Shown: positions 1 through 5,297, counted from the first letter of the stretch. The stretch: DNA of 5,297 bases from a bacterium (GCA_027037705.1 JALVYZ010000022.1:1-5297); one strand, 5' to 3'. A program made the numbers and translations. The notes: generated from the sequence alone by a model not told the origin.

Positions 1-864
1 AACTTTCTTTTAAATGAAAAAATATCACAATCATTATCAGGAAGGGTAAAAATAGTTAAATTATTGCCATTTAGTTTTTCTGAAATAAAAAAAAATTTTA
101 ACATAAAAGATATTGATACTTTACTTTTTAGAGGATGTTATCCACCTATTTATGATAGAAATATAGAGCCAGATGTCTGGTTTGATGACTATCTTGCAAC
201 TTATATTGAAAGAGATGTCAGAAATTTAAAAAATATTTCAAATTTAATTACTTTTCAGAAATTTTTAAAACTTCTTGCTGCAAGAGTAGGACAATTATTA
301 AATTTTAATTCTCTTGCAAATGAAACAGGAATTTCTCACAATACTGCAAGGAGCTGGTTTTCAATTCTTGAAGCAGGTTATATTGTATATGCTTTAACTC
401 CATATTATGAAAATTTTGGCAAAAGAATAGTCAAACAACCAAAGATTTACTTTTATGATACTGGTCTTGTCTGTGCTCTTCTTGGACTTGATTCTCCATC
501 GCAGTTATCTTTTCATTATTTAAGGGGAAATATTTTTGAAAATTTTGTTGTTACTGAATATTTAAAATCAAGATATAATATTTGCAAAAGGAATAATTCA
601 TTTTTCTGGAGAGATAAAAATCAAAATGAAATTGATTTATTAATTCAAAAAGGTAATAAACTAATACCAGTAGAGATAAAATCTTCAGAGACTTTTAATG
701 AATCTCTTATAAAAAATTTAAAAAAATGGGACAAAATAACAGGCAAAAAAAATCAAAAATTTTTAATATATTGTGGAGAAATAGATATTGACCTTGAAGA
801 TATTAAAGTTATTTCATGGAAAAATTTAGACAAATTTTTTAATATGATTAATGGGGAGGTTTAA
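1..864 (+). CDS. AAA ATPase with DUF4143 domain, C-terminal part (5'-truncated)
   Basis: The reading frame is open from base 1, so the gene begins upstream; the TTG at 64 is an internal Leu and not a start. Residue numbers here count from base 1 (287 residues visible). The first residues (NFLLNEKISQSLSGRVKIVK, then LPFS at 22-25) match the segment after the ATPase core in DUF4143 proteins. A Y-I-E-R-D motif lies at 68-72, a winged-helix segment at about 101-129 (SLANETGISHNTARSW), and the family hallmark PKIYFYDTGL at 147-156. The C-terminus carries a PD-(D/E)XK nuclease-like pattern: W203-R-D, E210-I-D212, then V224-E225-I-K227. Family members usually have about 380-400 residues, so about 100 residues with Walker A and B are missing from view. 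Cellular role is unknown. The stop codon directly abuts the next gene's ATG, so the two are probably co-transcribed. Confidence 0.9.
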   Translation, partial: NFLLNEKISQSLSGRVKIVKLLPFSFSEIKKNFNIKDIDTLLFRGCYPPIYDRNIEPDVWFDDYLATYIERDVRNLKNISNLITFQKFLKLLAARVGQLLNFNSLANETGISHNTARSWFSILEAGYIVYALTPYYENFGKRIVKQPKIYFYDTGLVCALLGLDSPSQLSFHYLRGNIFENFVVTEYLKSRYNICKRNNSFFWRDKNQNEIDLLIQKGNKLIPVEIKSSETFNESLIKNLKKWDKITGKKNQKFLIYCGEIDIDLEDIKVISWKNLDKFFNMINGEV

Positions 865-1590
865 ATGGATAAAAATGAGCTTGTAAAATTAATAATTGAT
901 GGGATGAGAAGAACATTAGTTCATTATGGGTTCTGGTTTAATGAAGCAATACATCAGTTTGGTTTTGAAGAAGCTGAGAAAATGGAAAAAACTGCATGGG
1001 AGAATGGATTTAAAATTATAATGAAAAGATTGTCTAAAATTTTAGGATTTGAAATTGATGAAGATGGCGTGCCTATTGTGTTAAAAGAAAAATCAGAAGA
1101 AGAATTAAAAAAAATTCTTGAAGGTGTTGCTGCTAATTGGCTTGCAAATGATGGAGTATGGTTTCAGGCAATAGAATTTCCAAATGGGATAAATGATGCA
1201 AAAAGAACAAATGATTCTTGCTGGACTAAATTTTCTCCTTTTGAAGCAAAAAAGATAAAAGAATTATTAAACTTAGGAGAAAATCCAGGGCTTGAAGGAT
1301 TAAAAAAAGCCTTGCAATACAGAATGTATGCTTTTATAAATAGATGGTCTATTGAAAAACCTGATGATAAAACTTTAATTTTCAGAATGAATGACTGCAG
1401 AGTTCAGTCTGCAAGAAAGAGAAAAGGACTTCCTGATTACGATTGCAAAACAGCAGGTCTTGTTGAATACATTTTTTTTGCAAAAACAATAGATTCACGA
1501 ATTAAAACAGAATGTATCTGTTGTCCACCTGATAACCATCCAGAGGAATATTATTGTGCATGGAAGTTTACAATAAAGGATGAAGGTTGA
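865..1590 (+). CDS. DUF6125-like cytosolic protein with internal duplication
   Basis: This 241-residue protein has no signal peptide or membrane segment. The start is fixed by GGGGAGG at 853-859, five bases before ATG 865, which directly follows the upstream stop. The C-terminal part is the recognisable region: N176-D-C178-R-V-Q-S-A-R-K-R-K-G, then C194-K, then T215-E-C217-I-C219-C220-P-P-D-N-H225, and C231-A-W. This Cys/His-rich tail resembles the family I know as DUF6125, distantly like L-2-amino-thiazoline-4-carboxylate hydrolase-type proteins. The family name comes from memory and was not searched. Seven cysteines (119, 178, 194, 217, 219, 220, 231) plus H225 could bind a metal or form a redox centre, which is an inference. 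Residues 5-60 and 80-135 align without gaps at an offset of 75, sharing G-x-W-F-x7-G-x3-A-x7-W, so the protein seems to contain a duplicated helical unit. Function is unknown. Confidence 0.7.
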   Translation: MDKNELVKLIIDGMRRTLVHYGFWFNEAIHQFGFEEAEKMEKTAWENGFKIIMKRLSKILGFEIDEDGVPIVLKEKSEEELKKILEGVAANWLANDGVWFQAIEFPNGINDAKRTNDSCWTKFSPFEAKKIKELLNLGENPGLEGLKKALQYRMYAFINRWSIEKPDDKTLIFRMNDCRVQSARKRKGLPDYDCKTAGLVEYIFFAKTIDSRIKTECICCPPDNHPEEYYCAWKFTIKDEG

Positions 1591-1597
1591 AGGAGGG
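1591..1597 (+). promoter_or_regulatory. Orphan Shine-Dalgarno site
   Basis: AGGAGGG directly follows the TGA stop of the DUF6125-like gene and is one of the best SD matches in the window. No ATG, GTG or TTG lies within the following 15 bases. The next plausible gene starts at 1703, over 100 bp away, with no SD of its own. The site looks like the leftover ribosome binding site of a gene that was displaced or lost. Confidence 0.5.
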
Positions 1598-1702
1598 AAA
1601 AAACAATACACAAGTTACGAACCACGAAACACAATTATTAAATAATAAATAGTAACTAATAACTTAATAACTATAAATAACAATAAATTACACATAAAAA
1701 TC
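1598..1702 (+). repeat. G-poor degenerate short-repeat spacer
   Basis: This spacer has unusual composition: about four G in the last 92 bases of the + strand. It contains two ACGAA units 7 bp apart (1617-1621 and 1624-1628). A run of TAACT units follows at 1653-1657, 1660-1664 and 1668-1672, with TAAC at 1678-1681, giving steps of 7-10 bp. It is full of TAA triplets and cannot code for a protein. Similar degenerate ACGAA/TAACT-type intergenic tracts are, from memory, common in some uncultured bacterial genomes; this was not searched. I see no convincing promoter: TATAAA at 1672-1677 has no usable -35 box. Confidence 0.45.
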
Positions 1703-2188
1703 ATGTATTACATAGAATTATTCGAAAGCTTATATAGAAATAAAATTAAATATCTAATTGCAGGAGGTCTTGCTATAAACCTTTATGGAATTCCAAGAGT
1801 TACAATGGATGTGGATTTATTAGTTGATTTAAACTCTGAAAATATAAATAACCTGAATAAAGTTTTACAAAAATTAAATTATGAACCAATTTATCCAGAT
1901 ATGAAATCATTTTCCTGTGAAAATATTGACTACTGGATTAAATATAAAAACATGATTGCATTTTCGTTTAAAAATGTAAATGAACCGTTTAAACAGATTG
2001 ATATTTTACTTGAACCATCAAAAGATTTTAAGTTTTACTGGAATAAAAGGGAAATAAGGAAAATAAACAATATTGAGATTTACCTTTTATCAATTGATGA
2101 TTTAGTTGAAATGAAAAGAAAATCAAATAGAATTCAGGATAAAAAGGATATAGAATTTCTTGAAAAAGTTAAAAATGAAAGAACTTAA
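1703..2188 (+). CDS. AbiEii/MNT-like nucleotidyltransferase (putative toxin)
   Basis: This 161-residue protein belongs to the nucleotidyltransferase fold (DNA polymerase beta-like). The GG loop is at G21-G22 (LIAGGLA). The two metal-binding aspartates are D36 and D38 (TMDVDLLVD), and the third carboxylate is D100 (KQIDILL). The C-terminal segment S130-I-D-D-L-V-E-M-K-R-K-S-N-R-I-Q-D-K-K-D-I is the usual ending of the small AbiEii/AbiGii-type and DUF6036-type proteins. In that superfamily the enzymes transfer nucleotides to tRNA, protein or partner proteins; the substrate here cannot be told. All catalytic residues are present, so it looks active. ATG 1703 has no SD and lies directly after the repeat spacer. 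The 3' end overlaps the next gene by 14 bp, which implies translational coupling. It may be a toxin-antitoxin component or a stand-alone modifying enzyme. Confidence 0.82.
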   Translation: MYYIELFESLYRNKIKYLIAGGLAINLYGIPRVTMDVDLLVDLNSENINNLNKVLQKLNYEPIYPDMKSFSCENIDYWIKYKNMIAFSFKNVNEPFKQIDILLEPSKDFKFYWNKREIRKINNIEIYLLSIDDLVEMKRKSNRIQDKKDIEFLEKVKNERT

Positions 2189-2351
2189 AGGCTTTTATTA
2201 TCATATTGATGACAATAAGATTGAGGAATATAAAAAATTACCAGATGAAATGAAATTGAAATGGCTTGATGAGATTTTTAAATTTACTGTAATGTGCGAA
2301 ACAGAAAAAACTAAAAAAATAAGAGAAAAGTTAAGAAAAGGAGAAATATAA
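2175..2351 (+). CDS. 58-residue partner of the nucleotidyltransferase (putative antitoxin)
   Basis: This is a small, charged, probably all-helical protein. I choose ATG 2175 (overlap with the upstream gene 14 bp) over the in-frame TTG 2160, because the protein then begins MKELKGFYYHIDDNKIEEY, similar to small partners I recall next to this nucleotidyltransferase type in other bacteria. Visible blocks are D12-D13-N-K-I-E-E-Y19, a central L28-K-W30-L-D-E33 helix, and a basic tail K48-I-R-E-K-L-R-K-G-E-I58. There is no SD before either start, so translation probably depends on coupling to the upstream gene. An antitoxin or accessory-subunit role is inferred from the overlap and size only; there is no recognised DNA-binding domain. 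The end lies 3 bp before the HMG-CoA lyase start, and this gene's last codons contain the AGGAG at 2339-2343 that probably serves the lyase. Confidence 0.72.
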   Translation: MKELKGFYYHIDDNKIEEYKKLPDEMKLKWLDEIFKFTVMCETEKTKKIREKLRKGEI

Positions 2352-2354
2352 CCA

Positions 2355-3224
2355 ATGATAATAATTAATGATGTTACTTTGAGAGATGGTCTTCAAAATG
2401 AGCCGTACTTTGTACCAACAGAGGAAAAAGTAAAATTAATAAACATGCTTATAGATGCAGGCATAAATTATCTTGAAATTACATCATTTGTAAGACCAGA
2501 TATTATTCCTCAATTAAAAGATAATTTTGAACTTGCTACATCTGAAGATTTAAAAGATGCTCATTTCAGCGCACTTATTCCAAATTTAAAAGGATTTCAG
2601 AGATTAGTTAAAACAAAAATTGAAGAAGCTGTTTTTTTTATTAGTGCATGTGAACTTCACAATCAAGAAAATGTGAGAAAGACAATTGATAGAAGTTTAG
2701 ATGATTTAAAAGAAATCTGTGATTATTCAAAAGAAATAAATACTTCCAAAAAAATAAAAATTGCAATATCAATGGTTTTTGGTTCTCCTTTTACAAAGTC
2801 TTTACCTGAAGATAAAAACCTATTTAAAATAATTGATTTTGCTCTTGAAAATAGTATTCACGAGATTACTCTTTCGGATACATGGGGAAATGCAGATGAA
2901 AAAGTTTTTTATAATCAATTAAAAAAAATTATGAATCAATATAAAGGTGTAAATTTTTCTCTTCATCTTCATAACATTGCAGGAAAGGGATTAAAAAATT
3001 TAGAAATAGGACTTAAAGAAGGGATTTATAAATTTGATACATCTCTTGCTGGCATTGGCGGCTGCCCATTTTCAACAGAAAAAGGGGGTAATATTGATAT
3101 ATTTGATGCATTAAAAATTGTTGAATCATTAAATTTAAAACATAACATTGATAAAAACAGAGTAAAATTAGCTGAAAATTATTTTAAAAATATAAAAAGA
3201 ATACCTGACTTTTTAAAATTTTAA
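2355..3224 (+). CDS. hmgL: Hydroxymethylglutaryl-CoA lyase
   Basis: This enzyme cleaves (S)-3-hydroxy-3-methylglutaryl-CoA to acetoacetate and acetyl-CoA, the last step of leucine degradation, in the cytosol. It is a full-length (289 residues) HMGL-like TIM barrel. The N-terminal strand carries D6-V-T-L-R10-D11-G-L-Q-N-E16, with the catalytic Arg-Asp pair. E41-I-T-S-F-V and P76-N-L-K-G-F follow. The metal-binding pair is H204-L-H206. The signature loop with the catalytic cysteine is A232-G-I-G-G-C237-P-F, and N246 follows in G-G-N. The usual cysteine-containing GCPY segment reads F142-G-S-P-F here, a known kind of variation. Start ATG 2355 has AGGAG at 2339-2343, about 11 bases upstream. The gene is 3 bp behind the small partner protein gene and is probably read from the same transcript. 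The AUH-type hydratase downstream supports the leucine-pathway assignment over other acyl-CoA lyases of the superfamily. Confidence 0.92.
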   Translation: MIIINDVTLRDGLQNEPYFVPTEEKVKLINMLIDAGINYLEITSFVRPDIIPQLKDNFELATSEDLKDAHFSALIPNLKGFQRLVKTKIEEAVFFISACELHNQENVRKTIDRSLDDLKEICDYSKEINTSKKIKIAISMVFGSPFTKSLPEDKNLFKIIDFALENSIHEITLSDTWGNADEKVFYNQLKKIMNQYKGVNFSLHLHNIAGKGLKNLEIGLKEGIYKFDTSLAGIGGCPFSTEKGGNIDIFDALKIVESLNLKHNIDKNRVKLAENYFKNIKRIPDFLKF

Positions 3225-3238
3225 TAAATTTTATGCAA

Positions 3239-3270
3239 TTACCTTTGTTTTAAGGGTAAAATTTTTCTTT
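3239..3270 (+). terminator. Possible intrinsic terminator after HMG-CoA lyase
   Basis: TTACCTT (3239-3245) can pair with AAGG-G-TAA (3252-3259) with one bulged G and a 6-base loop. TTTTTCTTT follows at 3262-3270. The stem is short and weak in an AT-rich setting, but it sits 15 bp past the lyase stop, where an operon end would be expected. Confidence 0.4.
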
Positions 3271-3488
3271 AATTTTTATTGAAAAAAACAATTTTTGAAA
3301 AGGAAAAATTAATTATTGGAATTGGAGATACCACTATTAATTATTAATGAAAAATTTAAATTTATAAACTCAGATAGGCAATTAAAATTTTTTAAAGACA
3401 TTCCTGAAAGCCATCTTTAAAAGATAAAAAGATAATCAGATTAAAATTGAGAAAATAAAAAAATTTTATCAATCTGTCTAATTGTTAA
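3271..3488. other. AT-rich gap without a convincing gene
   Basis: I find no confident gene here on either strand. The longest item of note is a 34-codon frame from TTG 3316 to the TAA at 3418-3420 (LELEIPLLIINEKFKF and so on). It has only a distant AAAGGA as SD and no recognised motif, and it may be a gene remnant. A small perfect palindrome, ATCTTT-A-AAAGAT, lies at 3413-3425. The rest is A/T-rich, with stops in all + frames. Confidence 0.4.
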
Positions 3489-3530
3489 ACAAAATGATAT
3501 ACATTTTGTCAAATTATTTGACAAAATGAT
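3489..3530. repeat. Nested inverted and direct repeats upstream of the second ATPase gene
   Basis: A perfect odd palindrome of 27 bp spans 3502-3528. Its left arm is CATTTTGTCAAAT and its right arm is ATTTGACAAAATG, around one central T at 3515. The left arm also pairs with ACAAAATG at 3489-3496 across ATATA. The decamer ACAAAATGAT therefore occurs twice in the same direction (3489-3498 and 3521-3530), 32 bp or about three helix turns apart, with an inverted partial copy between. This looks like a set of operator half-sites for a dimeric or multimeric regulator, or a recognition site for the ATPase itself. It is not a typical terminator, as no T-run follows. Confidence 0.75.
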
Positions 3531-3544
3531 TTAATTGTGATAAT
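3518..3544 (+). promoter_or_regulatory. Candidate promoter for the second ATPase gene
   Basis: TTGACA at 3518-3523 is a perfect -35 box inside the right arm of the palindrome. After 15 bp comes GATAAT at 3539-3544, a 5/6 match to the -10 box, preceded by TGT at 3536-3538 (extended -10). The -10 lies within a further inverted repeat, TTTAATT (3530-3536) and AATTAAA (3542-3548). The predicted transcription start is near 3551, only 0-3 bases before ATG 3553, so the message may be leaderless. Overlap of the -35 with the palindrome suggests repression or autoregulation. The spacer is shorter than the ideal 17 bp. Confidence 0.5.
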
Positions 3545-3552
3545 TAAAAAAT

Positions 3553-4743
3553 ATGGATTTTAACAAAATATTAGAATTAAATGAATTAGCTAAATCTACA
3601 ATAAAAAAGTTTAATAAAAAAAGGTTTGCCTTTAACAATATTTTAGCTGAAAAAGGGAAACATTTTGTTGGAATAGTTGGTCCAAGAGGTGTTGGAAAGA
3701 CAGTTATATTAAAACAAATTTTAGCAGATATAGAAAATTCTTTCTATGTTTCAGCAGACACTATAGATGAAGATATTTTTGAGATTGCTAAAATTCTTAA
3801 AGAAAAATTTAAAATCAAATTATTATTAATAGATGAAATTCATTTTAAAGATGATTTTGAAATAGCTTTAAAAAAAATTTATGATTTTTTAAATTTAAAA
3901 GTAATATTTACAAGCTCTTGCTCATTATCCCTTTTTCAGTCAGCAGTTGATCTATCAAGGCGTGTAAAGCTTATAAAATTATATCCCTTTTCTTTAAGGG
4001 AGTATCTATATTTTAAAAAAGATTTACTTCTTAATAAGCTAACTTTTGAAAATATTATAAAAAGAAATAATCTTGAAAAATATCTTCTTTATGAATTTTT
4101 ATTTGATAATTATTTAAAAGGAGAATTATTTCCTTTTAGTCTTGATGAACCTGAGGTTATGGATATCTTAAAGAATATTCTAAATACGATAATTTTTAAA
4201 GATATCCCTTCGATTAGCAACTTAAAATATAAAGAACTTAATATAATTGAAAAAGTTATAAAATTTATAGGAAAATCGCCAGTTGATGGGATAAATTTTT
4301 CTTCAGTTGCCAAAAATTTAGGAATTACAAAATATAAAGCAGAACAATATATAAAACTACTTGAAAACTCTTTTATACTGAACATTGTATATCCAGCTGG
4401 CTCTAATGTTTTAAAAGAACCAAAAATTTTAATGAATTTACCCTTTAGATTGATTTTTAAAGATTTTAATGATTGTATTGGAGAATTGAGAGAAGATTTT
4501 TTTGTAGAAATATTAAAAATGCAAGATTATGAATTTTATTATCTAAAGACAAATAGAGGACAAAAAACTCCTGATTATATTGTTAAATTTAAAGATAATG
4601 ATGTTGTGTTTGAAATTGGAGGGCGAGGAAAGGGTAAAAGCCAATTTAAAGGTGTTAAGGTGGAAAATAAAATTATATTAACTCATCCAGGAATTGTTGA
4701 TAAAAATAAACTACCCCTGTTTATAATGGGATTTACTGTATAA
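3553..4743 (+). CDS. AAA ATPase with DUF4143-type C-terminus
   Basis: This 396-residue protein has the full length usual for the family. It carries Walker A G43-P-R-G-V-G-K49-T50 and Walker B L90-L-L-I-D94-E95. A sensor-like T120-S-S-C segment follows, then a possible arginine finger S135-R-R137 and the conserved L143-Y-P-F-S-L-R-E-Y. The DUF4143-like half has F215-K-D-I-P, a winged-helix segment at about 246-276 (INFSSVAKNLGITKYKAEQY) and P285-type LKEPKILM. The C-terminal nuclease-like pattern is P340-D341 then F353-E354-I-G356-G; the Lys of ExK is replaced by Gly, so nuclease activity is doubtful. It is cytosolic and its function is unknown. It is clearly diverged from the ATPase at the start of the window, so this is not a recent duplication. 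ATG 3553 has no SD and probably begins a near-leaderless message. The gene separates the two leucine-pathway genes. Confidence 0.9.
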   Translation: MDFNKILELNELAKSTIKKFNKKRFAFNNILAEKGKHFVGIVGPRGVGKTVILKQILADIENSFYVSADTIDEDIFEIAKILKEKFKIKLLLIDEIHFKDDFEIALKKIYDFLNLKVIFTSSCSLSLFQSAVDLSRRVKLIKLYPFSLREYLYFKKDLLLNKLTFENIIKRNNLEKYLLYEFLFDNYLKGELFPFSLDEPEVMDILKNILNTIIFKDIPSISNLKYKELNIIEKVIKFIGKSPVDGINFSSVAKNLGITKYKAEQYIKLLENSFILNIVYPAGSNVLKEPKILMNLPFRLIFKDFNDCIGELREDFFVEILKMQDYEFYYLKTNRGQKTPDYIVKFKDNDVVFEIGGRGKGKSQFKGVKVENKIILTHPGIVDKNKLPLFIMGFTV

Positions 4744-4812
4744 GCAACTTATATATTTTTTAATATGTATAAAAAATTCTTCATAAAATAAAAATTTTTC
4801 AGGAGGTAAATT

Positions 4813-5297
4813 ATGAATTATGAATTTTTAAAAGTAGAACAAAAAGGTCAAATTGCAATTTTAACATTAAACAGACCTGAAATTATGAATGCTCTGAACT
4901 TCCCATTATTAAAGGAGTTAAATCATTTTATAACTGAAGCAAATTTTGACAAAGGAGTAAGAGTAATAATAATAACAGGAGCTGGAGAAAAAGCATTTTG
5001 TGCTGGAGCTGATTTAAAAGAAAGAAGAACAATGAGTCCAGATGAAGTTAAAAGATATATTTTTACAATAAGGACAACATTCACAGCAGTTGAGTATTTG
5101 CCAAAACCAGTTATTGCAGCAGTTAATGGTGTTGCTCTTGGTGGTGGGACTGAGCTTGCATTGGCTTGTGATATGAGAATTGCCTCAAAAAATGCAACAA
5201 TGGGGTTAACAGAAACTTCTCTTGCAATTATTCCAGGTGCAGGTGGGACTCAAAGACTTGCAAGAGCAGTTGGTAAAGGCAAGGCAAAAGAGATGAT
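4813..5297 (+). CDS. Enoyl-CoA hydratase, AUH/LiuC-type methylglutaconyl-CoA hydratase (3'-truncated)
   Basis: The first 161 residues of a crotonase-fold enzyme (usually about 260 residues) run off the window end. ATG 4813 is set by a perfect AGGAGG at 4801-4806, six bases upstream. Motifs are L19-N-R-P, then F62-C-A-G-A66-D-L-K-E-R-R with the first oxyanion-hole position, then G106-V-A-L-G-G111-G-T-E114 with the second. The two catalytic glutamates E114 and E134 have the same 20-residue spacing as Glu144/Glu164 of rat crotonase. The stretches GADLKER and then LTETSLAIIPGAGGTQRLAR (132-151) are closest to AUH-type enzymes, which hydrate 3-methylglutaconyl-CoA to HMG-CoA. This feeds the HMG-CoA lyase about 1.6 kb upstream. 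A 3-hydroxybutyryl-CoA dehydratase is the main alternative. The 69 bp before it hold no clear promoter. Confidence 0.92.
   Translation, partial: MNYEFLKVEQKGQIAILTLNRPEIMNALNFPLLKELNHFITEANFDKGVRVIIITGAGEKAFCAGADLKERRTMSPDEVKRYIFTIRTTFTAVEYLPKPVIAAVNGVALGGGTELALACDMRIASKNATMGLTETSLAIIPGAGGTQRLARAVGKGKAKEM

Noticed and set aside
64-66. TTG at 64 as the start of the first ATPase gene
   Set aside because: The frame is open to base 1, and the upstream residues (NFLLNEKISQSLSGRVKIVK) are conserved family sequence, so the gene is cut by the window edge.
1672-1677. TATAAA as a -10 box for the nucleotidyltransferase gene
   Set aside because: The matching -35 position (ATAGTA) does not resemble TTGACA, and such A/T hexamers are expected by chance in this spacer.
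2160-2162. TTG at 2160 as the start of the small partner protein
   Set aside because: ATG 2175 gives a shorter overlap and an N-terminus matching what I recall of similar proteins; neither start has an SD.
3484-3512. A divergent - strand promoter (TTGACA in the left palindrome arm, TTTAAC 17 bp away)
   Set aside because: The -35 match follows automatically from the palindrome, and no - strand gene lies between 3225 and 3480.
3489-3530. Palindromic repeats as a CRISPR array or a transposon end
   Set aside because: There are only two direct copies of a decamer without repeat-spacer regularity, and no transposase gene or target-site duplication is visible.
4110-4385. A 91-codon open frame on the - strand
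   Set aside because: It lies wholly within the well-supported ATPase gene on the + strand, has no SD, and its translation shows no family motif. It is a shadow of AT-rich coding DNA.
4749-4773. Inverted repeat TTATA-TATT / AATA-TG-TATAA as a terminator, or TATAAA 4768-4773 as a promoter for the hydratase gene
   Set aside because: The stem is all A/T with a bulge and no T-run follows. The TATAAA has no acceptable -35 box at 16-18 bp.

Overview
The window is AT-rich bacterial DNA (GC well below 35 % by eye). All genes that can be supported lie on the + strand. Arginine is coded almost only by AGA/AGG and isoleucine often by ATA, and the proteins are rich in Lys, Glu and Ile. This codon style is common in low-GC, often thermophilic or anaerobic, bacteria. 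Strong AGGAGG-type Shine-Dalgarno (SD) sites point to Bacteria. An uncultivated candidate-phylum lineage (for example WOR-3, Omnitrophota or Caldisericota-like) would fit the mixture of DUF4143 ATPases, MNT-type nucleotidyltransferases and short ACGAA/TAACT-type spacer repeats. That placement is a guess.

Layout. Positions 1-864 hold the C-terminal part of an AAA ATPase with a DUF4143 domain; its Walker motifs lie upstream of the window. It is followed with no spacer by a 241-residue cytosolic protein that looks like the DUF6125 family (865-1590). Next comes a strong SD with no start codon behind it, then about 100 bp of G-poor, stop-rich, repetitive DNA (1598-1702). Positions 1703-2351 hold an overlapping pair: an AbiEii/MNT-like nucleotidyltransferase and a 58-residue partner, a plausible toxin-antitoxin-like module. 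A 3-hydroxy-3-methylglutaryl-CoA (HMG-CoA) lyase (2355-3224) follows directly and ends at a possible terminator. A 328-bp gap comes next. Its right end is a dense set of inverted repeats built into a candidate promoter. A second, full-length DUF4143-type ATPase (3553-4743) starts almost at the predicted transcription start. The window closes with the first 161 codons of an enoyl-CoA hydratase closest in sequence to AUH-type 3-methylglutaconyl-CoA hydratase (from 4813).

How the genes fit together. The hydratase and the lyase catalyse the last two steps of leucine catabolism: 3-methylglutaconyl-CoA to HMG-CoA, then to acetoacetate and acetyl-CoA. They are separated by an ATPase gene, and the lyase is preceded by the nucleotidyltransferase pair. 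The metabolic genes and the DUF6125-like gene have recognisable SD sites. The nucleotidyltransferase, its partner and the second ATPase have none. The simplest reading is a catabolic locus that has received accessory, possibly mobile or selfish, genes. The points most worth a second look are the palindromic and possibly leaderless promoter at 3489-3552, the orphan SD next to repeat DNA at 1591-1702, the nucleotidyltransferase/small-protein pair, and an internal duplication in the DUF6125-like protein.
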